A stretch of 64,000 nucleotides of DNA from Lagopus muta (taxonomy: Eukaryota; Chordata; Aves; Galliformes; Phasianidae), in assembly GCF_023343835.1 (NCBI RefSeq), contig NC_064440.1, positions 31,999,537 through 32,063,536 on the forward strand, in the 5' to 3' direction. Shown here piece after piece: positions 24,001 through 35,291 of the stretch. Below the pieces are notes generated by a model that saw only the letters and a list, made by a program, of their open reading frames with translations, made no database searches and was not told the origin of the DNA. The translations under genes and the position numbers were made by a program. Every line of letters starts with the position of its first letter. Within the stretch, counting starts at the first letter, position 1.

Positions 24001-25211
24001 TTCAGCAGGTAGAAGTGGTAGCACCATTGTATCTCCCCTTCGCACATCAGGTCATATACTTGTCAACTTTGGTGGCATATAAGCCCCCAGATAAATAACG
24101 TGTGAATCTGAGGCCACATTGTTATTCAGTTTAAGTCAGCACAGCAACTCTGAAGTCAAGAGTGTTGTGAATTATACTAGGTGAATGAAGCCCTAGCTCA
24201 TCTTTTGGTAGAGTTTAAGCTTTCAAGACTGTAGCTCCTGTCTGAACTCACATACATGTAAAGCACATCAGCTGTCTTGTAACTTACCATCCTGCTGCTC
24301 CTTGGAGAACTCGATCTGTTGGAAGGAAATCAATCACAAAAAATAGCTTAGGAAGGGGGGGCTGGGGGAGAACCTGCTTGTTTTCTAAAGCATCCAGCTC
24401 AATCCATGAGTATCTTCCAAGACAGCAAAGAAATGTGGCCTGACAGATGCACAGAAGTGATGCAGATGGCAAAAGAGCTCTTAAGACCAGTGAACGTTTA
24501 GCTTTTCGATAGCCATTATGTTCCCCCCTCCTGCTCCCTGTTAGTTTAGTTTTTGTTTCACTTACCATTGATTTGGTCAGGTGTGAAGGACTGCAGTGGG
24601 GAAGAGAAAGAAAAAAAAGAAGTAGTACTGCTGAAAATGCACTGAGAGAAAGCAAATAGCTCAAGGTAGCTGAGTGTTCTCCTATGTCTTGCCTCATGTA
24701 ATTCTGCCACAGAAACCCAAACTAGCAACCTGCCATGTAAAAATGCATCCCCAGGCCCCTGTTTTAGGATTCTTGTAAAAACCTGCATCCCTGGGAACAC
24801 CAAAGTTGTGGCCAGAAGCAATAACAATCTGAAGTTTCTTAACTAACAAACAGGCTGTTTATGTACCACCAGGTCACTTATTACTTTAGAACAGACTCAC
24901 TTAAGTACAACCTTTTGAAGTAATATTTATAACTAGCAGCTTTTTTTTTTTTCCTTTACATTAACATAGAAAATAAATCGCACCTTTCAAGCTTGTGTTT
25001 CAGTTAGCTTTTGACAGTACATTGTTTCATAAAGCATTAAACTACGATACATTCTTGTATTAAAAATATTGCGAAGGAAAATCAAGCAAACCTCAACTGC
25101 CGTCTTCCGCCCTGTCCTCCCCCCAGAACCAACATGAACAAGAAGCTGAATTTACTCCTATAAAATACGCTGGCTCGCTGCTAATAATTAGCTTTGCAGT
25201 GGACCCACCAT
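18041..25211 (-). CDS. MYL1: Myosin light chain 3f isoform from the internal promoter (MLC3f)
   Basis: Alternative product of the same gene, which lacks the Ala-Pro extension. Exons are 25209-25211 (ATG only), 24566-24590, 20691-20834, 19138-19311, 18585-18662 and 18041-18069. They total 453 nt, giving 150 aa plus stop, the usual MLC3f length. The unique N-terminus is MSFTPDQIN. From the next codon (Asp, split G|AC) the protein equals MLC1f. Both alternative small exons end with one base of that codon, so either joins in frame to the first common exon. The first-exon assignment rests on the ATG|GTGGGT donor and a TATA-like upstream element, and is less certain than the rest. Confidence 0.75.
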
Positions 25212-28200
25212 GATTGAGAGATGGACAAGGAGAGCGGCGGACGGGCCGGAGGGATTAGCTGAGAGGTCTCAGAGTGGTCCTGCTTTCCTGGCCTTTCTTC
25301 CCCTTATTTATCTGGCAGCGCTGACGGCATTGCCAGGATTAGGTGTCAGAAGGAAGCTGCCCCTCCCCTCGGTGAGTTCTTTAGCTTTCTTAGGGCAAAG
25401 TGACAGGAGGCACCGTGCCTTGATGGACATCTTAGGACTATTTTTAGGAGGTTGGAGAGGGGCAGGGAGTAGCAAGCAGCAAGTTTGGATCGTGTCAGCA
25501 TTTTCTGGGTCTGGACCATCAAGAGTGGATATTCCTTGTCCAGGCCTACCAAGATAGGAAAGGCTCCTATTTCTCCAGTAAGCTATGAAATCAGCAATCG
25601 AGGAGCGCTGAGGGCAAGAGGTGCCACGCGTTTGCCCAGCTGGCTTGTTTTACACGTGGCTTGCAAGTTGTGTGTTAGGTGCAGCTGGATAGCATGCTTT
25701 GGGTTTGTTTCAAAGCCCATGAAATCACTAGTACTGCTTGTTCCTTTGCTGGCTTTTCTCAAGCCCTTATTTGGATGATGCAGAGATCTGCCTTAGATGA
25801 GTGGTGCTGCTTGTCTTTTTGGTGCAATCTAGGTGTTGGCGCTGGGAAGAAGGTTCACCTGCTTGTTGAGGTGGTGTCCAATCCAAGATCTTCCACTGCG
25901 CTGCTTGTGTTTTCCAAGTTTTCAAGGGTTCTAAAGGCCAATTTATGCACACGTCTGGACCCAACTATATTACAAGGTTTGCAGCTAATGAGGGGGTGTA
26001 CTATGCAGGGCAGTGAGGAATTTAGGGCACCTTCCTTTTAGGGCTTGACTTATGACCCTAGCATGCCAACTTCAGAGCTTACTGGTGTGATGAGAGGAGG
26101 AGTTGCTGAGGTTCAGAAATGGAAGGGGTTTTTGTGGTGCAGGTATGTGGAAGAAGCTGTGATTGAAGCAAGGACGCCTGTCAAGCTTTGCGTGCTGGAA
26201 GGGGGACTAAATTGGTCATGGAGGGGAAAAACAGCAGTGGCTTTTGGGCTGCAGGGTGGTCCTGGTGGGATTACAAGTGAGAGTTTCAGGATAAGCTGGA
26301 GAAGGGGGAGGTTGTACAGTTTCTCCAGTAGCAAAGGCCTATTCCTATAACACAACACTTTCCAAGCCTGGCTCACATCTCTGAACTGATGCAATGAAAA
26401 GTAAAAGAATGAGGGAAAACTGCTCCAAACTTTGCTTCCTTTCTGTCACTCCAACTGGATGAGGAGGTTCATGGAGCCGGGATGGGAAGATTGTGCTACA
26501 GCAAGAGACTCCATTCTTACAAACCACTCCTCTTAACATCCATTCTCCTTTGCTTTGCACTTGCCACTCCTTTTTTTCAAATGATAAAATGCGATGGGTG
26601 AAAAACTTTCTCCTGTTGCTCATTTAGTTAACCTGGAGATAAGCTTAACTGTTTTAGCTTTTTTCAGTATGAAAAGGAAATGATCAAATCCAACCAGACT
26701 TAATATTTTTTTAAAGATTGAACAATCAAGATAGGTCAAAATAATTAGTGCTACTTGCAACTTTAACTTCTTACTTTCCCTCTTAAAATCTAAGGGTACA
26801 ACTGCAAAGAATTTTCTGAGCTACGCATTTTTGTTTGAAGATGTTTTGTCCAAATGGGTTATTTGCATTTTGGGGGAATTCTTTGGAAAACATACACAGC
26901 CCGAAAAATAACTCTGCTGCCAGTTCTTCTTTTGCTTGTCCTGCTACTTGTGATCTGTTATCATGTGGGAATGGAGACGTAGTCAGGGCAGGGCACAGCC
27001 GTGGGGTTACACAGAAAAGGGATTTGATGTTTTTGTCTCATTTAGCCCGCATTGATTTAGCACAGTTCAGATCTCCTAATTAAAACCGGCTGGGGCACGA
27101 GCACGGGCAGTGAGAAAGCTAATATAGACCTTGGCCATCAGTCCCAATGCATTAATAGAGGAGCTCTCCAAAGACTTTGGCAGAGCTGAAATGTTGCCTG
27201 GGTCAAAGTAGCGTGTTGCCTTTTGTGGAATTTTCCTCCTGCCCTCAGCCTCTTGCTCTGCAGTGCTGGAGGCTGGAAAATTTTTCCCTGGAAACACGAT
27301 TGAATTTTGGCTCAAGGAAAATTTTCCTGAATATCTTCTAGATTCCAGATCCAGCCTATTACTGGCTGCAACAAAACCCATTCCAAAAGGTTTTAAATGC
27401 CAACAAGAAAATAATTGGGGTGCGTTTGTCTTGAGCAGAGAAAACTGATACGTGGATTAGCCAGCCACCTGGCTTCAGTGGGCTATCAAGTAAGTATAAA
27501 TTGAGAGGGTTATCCATATAAGCAGGCACTACAGCACTCTTGACTGTATGACACTTTGACTCAGGTTTTACAAGAGGAGATACTTGTGCACCGTATCAAC
27601 CCTTCATTTTGTCACTGATTCTTGAACAAAAGTGCCCTAGACATTGTTTCACTGGAGAGAAGTTATCTGTCATGGGCACATTTCAATTAACAACCTCTAA
27701 GCCTACAGAGCTTGTTGGGGGCTTTAAACGCTTCTTGTTTTACGTGTGATGAGTCTCAGGGCATTAGGAAGAAGGTGAAATTTCAGGGAGTTTAGTGTGG
27801 TGTGGATGTTTTTAAATAAAATGTAGTTCTTAAATAGAACTAACACAAATGCCATCCCCCAAAACCTCCAGCTAAAATAATAATGAAGGAGTGAAGGAAC
27901 TGCAATATATGGTAAGACCAGTAGGAGCTGTATTTGTCAAACATGGCTCTGCCCTTACTTTCAAATGAGGTTATCATCCAGGAGGAGGACAGCTATAGCA
28001 AGGAGAAGTGCTGTTTTTTTCTGACTTATTTTTTTGTATCATTTTATTTTTGGTTGAGGCATTTGACTATGTAGTTTGTGACCATCTTCTATTCTTCTAA
28101 TTGCTAATGGAACACGTTCTGACCAGATCCCAGTTATCCAGAGAAGGGTGGACAGGGGCTCTTCATCACCAGATAAGCAGAAGACCCAATCCACACAAAC

Positions 28201-31200
28201 TTGTGTGCTGTGCCCACCTTTTTGGACTGGAGGGCACTGCAAGTACAGCTGTGCTGAGGGACGGCCACTTTATGCTCTTTGCAAGTATCTGGGCAAAGTG
28301 AAAGACACCAGGGAGAGATGCTTGGAGTTAAACCAGCTTGGAGTTAAAGCTGCTCCATCTGCTTGCTGCTCTTTGGCTGAGTTACAGAGAAGAGAATTGT
28401 AGCTAGGTTTGGATTAGGGAGCCACCAGGTAATTCAGGGTAATGATTCTGTAGGAGTGATTGAGAACTTTTCAGATGTCTCTAAAAATCAGAGAGGGAAA
28501 GATCAGGCAGTCCCTGAGGATTTTTGGTACATATTTAGCTGTTCATTCAGACCTCAAGGGATTTCTTTTATTTCTGGGTGGATGTAGCTGGGGTTGTGCC
28601 CGTAGCAGTTCACGTGTCTGCTCACTGCTAATGCCTCCTCCTTGGTTCATACAGCTGCACATGTTTTCTAACAGACATGATCGAGTGCACGATTACACAG
28701 CTCTCCAACCCATCCATAAAGCAGGCTGCTGACCCTCACTCTGGTTCAGTAGCTGGTGTGATGGATGCTGTGGATTTCAGAGGCTATTTTTCATTTAAGC
28801 AAAAATCAGCAGCCTGATGGATTTAGCCTCATGTCTTTTGTAAGACAGAGAAACACCATGAGGGGGTGAGCGTTGAGAAAGAGCTCTTTTTTGAGAATGA
28901 AACTGCCAAGGAATATAATAGGAGAAGGAATAAGGATGAACACTGCTAATGTATGGAAGAGAAATATAAGATGCCGTGAGGTTTAGAAGAACAGCTCTAC
29001 ATCTTTTAGCTAAATGGGTTTTATAGTGATAATTTTTTTCCCCTCTGAGCACTCTTTGTAACTTTGTGCCTTGCTTACTTGAAAGTTTGCGACTTTACAG
29101 TTAGGCAAGAACTTTTAGATAAACCTTGGCAATTAATTAAATGTGCCCTTTTGAAATGCCTGAGTGTGAAACGCGTCGCAGCTGCTGATCATAGCATTTT
29201 GCACAGGCTTTATTGGCTTCACAGTGGGAAGGACAGTCGGCTGTGCTCGCTTGTTAGTGTGTCTCTTTTCTAATTGCGTTTAGTTGTGCGTGAATGTGTG
29301 TAATCGAGGGGATGTGCGAGGAAATGCGAGGCTCTGGAGCTCTACGCTGCTCTCCAAGGGATGCCTTGTTTTAACGTGCCTCCCAGTGGCAGTAGTAGAG
29401 CATTAACATCATTTAAGCTACTGCTACTTGACATTTAGGTGCTATGCAGCAAACTAGCCAGCTGAGAGCGTTTTTTGGCAATGTGTGTGAGATGTAATAA
29501 AGCCCCAAGGAACCAGGGGCAAATTTCCATCTTGGCTGTTTCATATCTGCTTACAGTCAGCTTCTTTCTTTATGAGTCATGGGCCAAATTAGTCACCTTC
29601 TTACCTTATGTAAGATGAACTCAAGTATCTTATTGCTATCAGTAGTGATCTCTCTGTGTGCTAAGGGGTTGTAAGCTGCTGGAAGTACTGCTAGATTGTT
29701 TCAATTAATCTGTTGGTGGGAGAAAGCCTCTGCAGTGCAATTGTTGCTAGCACTTGAAATTACTCTAGTTGCGCTTTTGGGATTTTCTGTCATTTGCTCT
29801 GAACTCTGTTGTTTCTACCAAGTTTTGGCACTCTTTGGACCCTCCAAAGGTTGTCTTAAGTGCCATCAAAGCCATGCTGCCAAAGCTGTGAATTACTAAG
29901 AATGGGTCTTGTTTGAAATTACAAAAAAAAAAAGGGGGGGGGGGAGGGAGGGGAAGCCATTACTTTGCTAACCTGAAAAACCATTTAAAGACAGTGTTTC
30001 CTAAAATATATGGACTAAATATATTTCTGCGGGGCTCCTTGCTTAACAGCACTTCAGGAAGCTGGTCTGGATGGTCGGGGAGATAATTCAACGTCTCTTA
30101 AGGTGAGGTCTTATTGGTGTTTGTCTCCTTCCTACCTGAAGGGCACTTAGGACCAGTGACCTTGTCTAGTAGCTAAGTCCATCCCAAAGAATCTGGAGTG
30201 TCGCTGGTGTTGGGTCAGGCATAACCTAAAGGCCTGAGCCAAAAAATTTCAGCCAGGAACCTGCCAGTTTCTAAGAAAGCCCTTAATGCTATGAGCAAAG
30301 CTACTGTTAACCTTGCTGTTCTCATTCTGCCACTTCACAAGGAGTTTGTCTGCAGTGCAATTGCTCTCTGAGCACTTGAGCTGACATTTGCAGCCCTGCT
30401 CGCCCTCCAGCCCAGCAGTTTTCTGTCAGTGCATTTAGTGAGTTTACCTCTCTGGTTATATCCAATGCAGTGCATGTTCAGAGATGACCTTCTTGAGTAC
30501 TGAATGTATTAAGAGTTAAGGACATTTGGAGAAACGCTTTTTGTAGTCTTAAGAGCTCTGTATTTAAAAACAAAACAATCACACAGGCTTGTATCCATGC
30601 AGCAGGCTTTGTCATGCATCACGCAGTTGCACAAGGCCTTAGCAAATATCTGTTAGCTGATAATTATGAGTTACTTTCCCCCAAAGATGCAGCTAGTGTA
30701 TCTGCAATAGGGTACAGCATAATCAGTCTCCTTGAAAACACCACTGTGAAAAAGGAGCATCAGTTACACCATGGGTACTTGGGAAAGACACTCAGGTGTA
30801 CTCTAAGAAAAGGACCTGGTGTGACACTGGATCGGAGTGCTATGCATCCAAATCACTACAAAGAAAAGCACTGAGCTGAGCATCTCCAGATCCCAAAGCC
30901 TTGTGGTCAGTGATGCAAGGCTGGTGTTGATCCAAGAACTGGATGTATGTGCTGGGAAGGGCCCTTCAAGATTCCAGAAGAAAAAAAGCAGCACACGCTT
31001 CACGTTAGTGGTAGGGTTAAACATGAGGAAACACTGTCTACCTGCTTCTGGTTTGAACATTGTGAGGTTTAGCCTTCTGTTGCAAAACCAAACACCTGAG
31101 AAGTTCTCATTGTAAATGTTCCATAGTAGTGCTGTTCATCAGCTCAGACCTTCTGAGGCATGCACATGCGAAGAAAGTTAACAAAACAGATGAGCTAACT

Positions 31201-34200
31201 TTTGGGGGAATGTCCTTCCCTACGGTTTGAAGTACTAAATTCCAGGAGTCTCTTAACAAAATGACTCAAATGGTTGTATATTCTTTTAATCATGGTTGGT
31301 TCCTGTTGAAGTCCAGTGTAATATTCCAATGTGTGCATCACTCTGTTCTTCTTCTGTCAGTGATTTAATTCTTAACCTTTGTATTTGACATTAAAGTCCC
31401 AGGACACACTTTTGGAAAAGGGGAATATAAATTTAGACTTGAAAGGCTTATGCGAAGCAAATTCAGAGTTGTTGTTCCTTGAGTAGGGGAAAAAAGGTCT
31501 TTAATCTTTGACATCGAAATGAATTCCTCCTGTTCTCAGTCCTTGCCTTGATTTCCTTTCTGTCCCGGTTGCACTATAACCTATAACCTAGGGTGAGCTG
31601 AGGGAAAGGCTGAGACTTGAGTCTTCAGCAGTCTGATATTCCTGTTACTCAGGGTTTTAGTCAATAGATGGTGCTCAAAAATAGCAAATCTCACACTAGC
31701 TGCTGGTATGTTACTAAGTCATTTCCTTCAACTGGGTTAATTTAAAGTGTGCATGGAGAGAACGGTCAGTAGTAACAAGAGAAGGTGAAAGGCCCATTGC
31801 CTCTTCTGAGGATGCTAGGTGATTTTGGGTGCCTACTTTTGCAATAATCCAGCTTAAGACTTCTTAATCTTGGCTTATAAAGCGTGCATCCCAAGAGGCT
31901 CAAGATAGGACTGCATAAAAAATGGCCAAGCAAGGTGTTTGAGGGGAGGAATATCCCCAAAAGAATGATCAGCAATATTGGGTAACATCTTTCTTGTTTG
32001 TTTTGGAGAATATTATGGTTTTTGATACCCATTGAAAATGAGGTGCACTGCCAGATTTGGTTATTTGGCTGATGTAAACCCTGATTTGGCAGCTCTACCC
32101 TTACCCACTCCAGCTGTAATGAATAGAAGGAGCTTGGATGTAAAAATTAAGGAAGCCTTTCTGTGTGTCTACTGACTTGGTGACTCTCCAGAACATTGCT
32201 GGCCCCACAGCCCGGTAATCCCAGGAATCCCTTGTTTGCAGCAAGCTCTGAGATGACTGATAATTCCCCTGGTGAGCATTGGGGAGCCCATTTGATACTG
32301 CTGTTGAAAGTGCTGGGGCTTTGACTCCACACTTGGTAGATCAGCACAAGAGCTCCAGAAGAGGGTGCTGATCAGAAGATAGTCCTGGTCAGAAGCTGAG
32401 GTTTAGGTACTGTCTGGCTCTTAAGTTTTGGTGGAAGTGGTGCGGTGCCTTTTTCTGTGCTGATGCTTTGCTGGTTGAATGGAAGGATTCAGGATTTCAT
32501 TAATGCTAAGAGAAGGGATTGAGCTAAAACTCAGAGAATGTGTATTTCTGTACCCAATTACATACATCTCCATACATTTCCTGGTCAAATTGGTTAGAAG
32601 AGAAGACTATTTCCCCTAATTTCCTGAGGTGTCAGTGAGTGAAAATGGGTAATCCAGGATGGCTGGCTGGCTGGCACTTGAGGAGGTTGTCCAGTCCTGC
32701 TGCTAGACAATGTGCCGAAAGCACTGTGGTGGTTCCTATTGTGTGCTCAAAGAGCTGATCCTACAGGTGCCATGTCCATCTGAGCAACCCTGGACTGCCA
32801 TGGAGGTCCAGGTGTGGCGCAAAGGCTTGGGACTGAAGGGACCTGTCCCCTTGACAGGCAATGTGGGCTCCTGCATCACCTCATGGTGATCACTGTGCAG
32901 TTGGGTGGGCCCTTCGTTGCTGGGGGCTCTCTGTGCCTGTGTTGCACCACTGTGTTGCTTCCTGGCCTGCTAAGGCCGTGGTGGGACAGAGATTGTGCCA
33001 GCCACACTGCAGGGCAGACCTGCATCCTCCATCATGCTGCTCATAGCTTCACTCATTTGCAAATGGCAATAGTAATGCTTGTGTGTTACCATTAGTGTTA
33101 AGAAAGTTTTGCTAGCCCAGGTTTTTCCACACTTCAAAGAGTAATAACGTTGTCTGATCTATCAGAAAAAAGGATTTAAGAAGACTCTCTTTTGTCGTAT
33201 TGGATCTGATAAAACCTAGAGCATTCTCTTTTTGCTGTTGGCACAAATCCCTTGCTGTAGAGGAGAGCTGTCTGTGCAGAAGAGTGAGTTGGATTGTCTT
33301 AGACTGCAGACTGCCATTTTTTTAGCTGGTAATATACTATTAGGTCTATTTATGTTAAGATAGATTAGCTGAGATCACTGAAGTTGAAAATTCTATTTTC
33401 TCCTAATGAACTGGACATAGAGAGCTATCAAATCACAGTAAATGACTTCACAGGCAATGTAGCTTGTGTTCCCCTTCATTTTTGAGATGAGCAAAATGTG
33501 AAGTCTAATCTAATTTTTAGATGGTATTCTCAAAAACAGTGGGTTTTTGTATGGCTTTCACTAAGATTGTTTTCAATATTTCCATTTTTTTTTTCCTCCC
33601 CCCTCTTGCTCTTGTTTTGCTTTGCTAGTGAGTTCAGCTTCAATCTTACGAGGAGCTATGTGCTGTTCCAGCAGAATACTGGCTACCGGTGGTGAAAATC
33701 AAAGGCAACTTCAGGAATTTCACTAAGTGGGTCATAATCCTGGGACTGTATTGATGACAGACTGCATGTATTCAGGCACCTTAAACAGAATTCATCGTGA
33801 GATTAAAATGAGTAGGTCCTATTAGGAGTCCTTGTACTCCTTCTTTTCTTCGTAGTAGGCATGATTCCTTATCAGCAAATTGGTCCCAGGACCAATCAGC
33901 TTGTCAGGTAGGTGGAGAACAACTATTTATAGTCAAGCCCAGAGAAGTAGGTCTGTCCCTTCGTCTCTTTAACTGCTTAACCTCCCCCTACTCTTTCCTA
34001 AATAGAGATTTCCCTTTGAGGAGTGCTTGGGGAATTCTTTTCAGAGGGTTACGGCAAAGATCGGTGATGCTGGATGGCATGCAAAGTCTAAATTCAGAAT
34101 GAGTTCCAATGGGCATGCAGTCAGAGGGAAACCTGTGGAAGCCTTTTCCTCTTCCTTACTCTCAGTTTGCAGCAAATTGTGAATTTTGAGCAGTTATGAA

Positions 34201-35029
34201 AAGGTGAGAGGAAATAACTTGAAGCACTTGCATTCATGGCTTTCTAGCTCACAGTGTTTTTCAGTGTTGGTTGTACAGAGAAAATGAAATTAAGTGAACT
34301 TGCCGAATCTTTTTAATCTCTGCTGCTTTTAAAGACAAGCAGTGCTGATCTTAAAACACATGCCCTATGGGTCATTGAGTGATTGCAAAAATTTGGGAAG
34401 AACTTTGAGGAGAAATTGCACAATAACGTCTGTTTTTAGTGCCATGCTGTGGGAAAGCATTTCATTCCAAGTTCCAGTAACCTTTTCCAGTCTTCATGCA
34501 CCTACTTCAGGGTTTGGGGGATTAATTTTCATGGGTTTTCTTGGGGTTGTTTTTTGTTTGTTTGTTTTTAGCAGAACTTTGTAAATTCAGCTTTACTAAA
34601 CAAGTCAGGCTGATACTGGTTTGGTAAGAAGTTCTGAGGGTGACCCTCCACAATATGCTTGAAGTCACCAAGCTCCACTCTTGAGTTAAATCATGCGCCA
34701 TGCCTCACACCCCTCCAAGCTACCAAAACAGCCACAAGCTCAGCAGCTCAAGAAATCCACTGCCCGAGGGTTACTTAGTCACTTCACTGCAGTCCCCAGA
34801 CGGGAACCAAACACACACAACATTTCACTGCGGCTTTCAGCAAGAACTCTGCTAACTTTCCCTCTTGGGAGCGTTTGGGGTCAGCCATCAGCACGCGTTC
34901 ATCCATTACCTTGATGCTCTTGAGATCGATTGCTGGTTCTTTGGGTTTAGCGGGCGCTGGCGCGGGTGCTGGTGCGGGTGCTGGTGCTGGTGCTGCTGCT
35001 GGTTTCTTAACGTCCTTCTTAGGTGCCAT
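18041..35029 (-). CDS. MYL1: Myosin light chain 1f, skeletal fast isoform (MLC1f)
   Basis: Essential (alkali) light chain bound to the neck of the fast skeletal myosin heavy chain in the sarcomere. Exons on the minus strand are 34910-35029, 24288-24315, 20691-20834, 19138-19311, 18585-18662 and 18041-18069. They total 573 nt, encoding 190 aa plus stop. The N-terminus is the MLC1-specific Ala-Pro/Lys extension ([12 protein letters not shown], then alternating Ala-Pro, then [14 protein letters not shown]), which by family knowledge contacts actin. EF-hand-like units follow, including [20 protein letters not shown] and [20 protein letters not shown], ending KHIMSV. The internal exons 4-8 (chicken-style numbering) are shared or alternative as noted separately. 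Junction phases all match. Confidence 0.97.
18585..18662 (-). CDS. MYL1: MYL1 exon 7 (common)
   Basis: Encodes (G)[20 protein letters not shown], then CINYE: the last EF-hand region. The acceptor is CTTCAG|GTGAG and the donor is GAGG|GTATGTG. Confidence 0.97.
19138..19311 (-). CDS. MYL1: MYL1 exon 6 (common)
   Basis: Encodes (E)[39 protein letters not shown] and [19 protein letters not shown]. It covers the linker and the third EF-hand region. The acceptor is TTTTCAG|AGATG and the donor is CTGG|GTAAGG. Confidence 0.97.
20691..20834 (-). CDS. MYL1: MYL1 exon 5 (first common exon, EF-hand 1)
   Basis: Encodes (D)[18 protein letters not shown], then [19 protein letters not shown] and [10 protein letters not shown]. 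The first EF-hand-like helix-loop-helix is degenerate for calcium binding, as in other muscle essential light chains. The acceptor is TTTGCAG|ACTT and the donor is AGAGG|GTAAGA. Confidence 0.97.
21388..21695 (-). mobile_element. CR1 LINE 3'-end fragment in MYL1
   Basis: Read in reverse it carries long CR1 stretches. On the plus strand: ATCATAGAGCCATTAAGGTT, GGAAAAGACC, CACCGCCTTCCTGGGCAGCC, AGAAATTTCTCCTTATATCC and ACAAGTTATCTGGGAGAAGA. It is antisense to the plus strand and in the same orientation as MYL1, inside the intron before exon 5. Confidence 0.93.
24288..24315 (-). CDS. MYL1: MYL1 exon 4 (MLC1f-specific microexon)
   Basis: A 28-nt exon encoding IEFSKEQQD plus one base. The acceptor is CCAACAG|ATCG and the donor is GATG|GTAAG. 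It follows exon 1 in MLC1f mRNA and is skipped in MLC3f mRNA. It sits only 250 bases downstream of exon 3 and has the same end phase. Confidence 0.95.
24566..24590 (-). CDS. MYL1: MYL1 exon 3 (MLC3f-specific microexon)
   Basis: A 25-nt exon encoding SFTPDQIN plus one base. The acceptor is CACTGCAG|TCC behind a CT-rich tract, and the donor is AATG|GTAAGTG. It is used with exon 2 and excluded from MLC1f mRNA. Confidence 0.88.
25209..25280 (-). other. MYL1: MYL1 exon 2: MLC3f 5' UTR ending in the start codon
   Basis: The minus strand ends TCTCAATCATG|GTGGGT, so the initiator ATG (25209-25211) would be the last codon of the exon and splice to TCC TTC at 24590. An A lies at -3. The upper limit is estimated from the TATA-like element at 25301-25312. 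No other start codon compatible with the MLC3f N-terminus was noticed nearby. Confidence 0.6.
25301..25312 (-). promoter_or_regulatory. TATA-like element of the internal MLC3f promoter
   Basis: The minus strand reads GATAAATAAGGG, about 90-100 bases above the proposed MLC3f start codon. This places transcription start near 25275-25280. It lies in the long first intron of the MLC1f transcript, as expected for this gene family. Confidence 0.5.
29922..29954 (+). repeat. Poly-A followed by poly-G tract
   Basis: About 12 A residues are followed by 11 G residues and then GAGGGAGGGG-type sequence. Four G-runs of three or more make it a plus-strand G-quadruplex candidate in MYL1 intron 1. Confidence 0.75.
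34910..35029 (-). CDS. MYL1: MYL1 exon 1 coding part (MLC1f-specific)
   Basis: Encodes residues 1-40. The ATG is at 35027-35029. The region from residue 10 is a run of Pro-Ala dipeptides written with GCA/GCC/GCG and CCx codons, making a coding microsatellite. The exon ends SIK, with the donor CATCAAG|GTAATG in phase 0. Confidence 0.96.
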
Positions 35030-35150
35030 TTTGTGTTGCTTAAACTTGAGAGTGAAGGTGGCTCCCCCAAAAAACCTGAAGACCCCCCCTGAAAACGATT
35101 CCTGGGAGAGAAGCAGTGGTCGGAATGAGCTACAGCCTGTGCCCTGGAGG
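35030..35150 (-). other. MYL1: MYL1 MLC1f 5' UTR (approximate)
   Basis: Sequence between the start codon and the predicted transcription start, which is placed about 25-30 bases below the TATA-like element. The upper limit is an estimate. No upstream intron is needed. Confidence 0.5.
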
Positions 35151-35170
35151 TGGACCCAGTGTGCTAAACT

Positions 35171-35191
35171 CTATAAGGGCATATATATATT
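35171..35191 (-). promoter_or_regulatory. TATA-like element of the MLC1f promoter
   Basis: The minus strand reads ATATATATATGCCCTTATAG, offering TATATATA and TTATAG as TATA candidates about 140-160 bases above the start codon. Muscle-specific genes commonly use TATA promoters. Which of the two candidates is used cannot be decided here. Confidence 0.5.
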
Positions 35192-35223
35192 TCACTTAGT
35201 GCCTTGTACAATCCTGACACATG

Positions 35224-35291
35224 CAGTTGGATTGGACAGTCCCTAATCAAGGGGGGTGTCATTCCAGCTCGGGCTATAAATGGAATATAAG
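35224..35291. promoter_or_regulatory. Upstream muscle-type motifs of the MLC1f promoter
   Basis: Within 70 bases lie an E-box (CAGTTG, 35224-35229), a CATTCC MCAT-type motif (35260-35265), and two A/T-rich elements, CTATAAATGG (35274-35283) and GGAATATAAG (35282-35291). The two A/T-rich elements resemble imperfect MEF2 or CArG sites. This combination fits a striated-muscle promoter. Factor binding is inferred. Confidence 0.4.

Larger units (their letters stand above)
25281..34909 (-). other. MYL1 intron 1 upper part and upstream sequence of the MLC3f promoter
   Basis: About 9.6 kb of noncoding sequence, spliced out of MLC1f mRNA and carrying the MLC3f promoter at its lower end. I recognise no exon and no intact repeat. 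A poly-A/poly-G run lies at 29922-29954. Open frames here are short and unlike known proteins. Confidence 0.6.

Noticed and set aside
25210-25557. 115-codon plus-strand frame starting opposite the MLC3f start codon
   Set aside because: It is antisense to the MLC3f first exon and promoter, with no known similarity.
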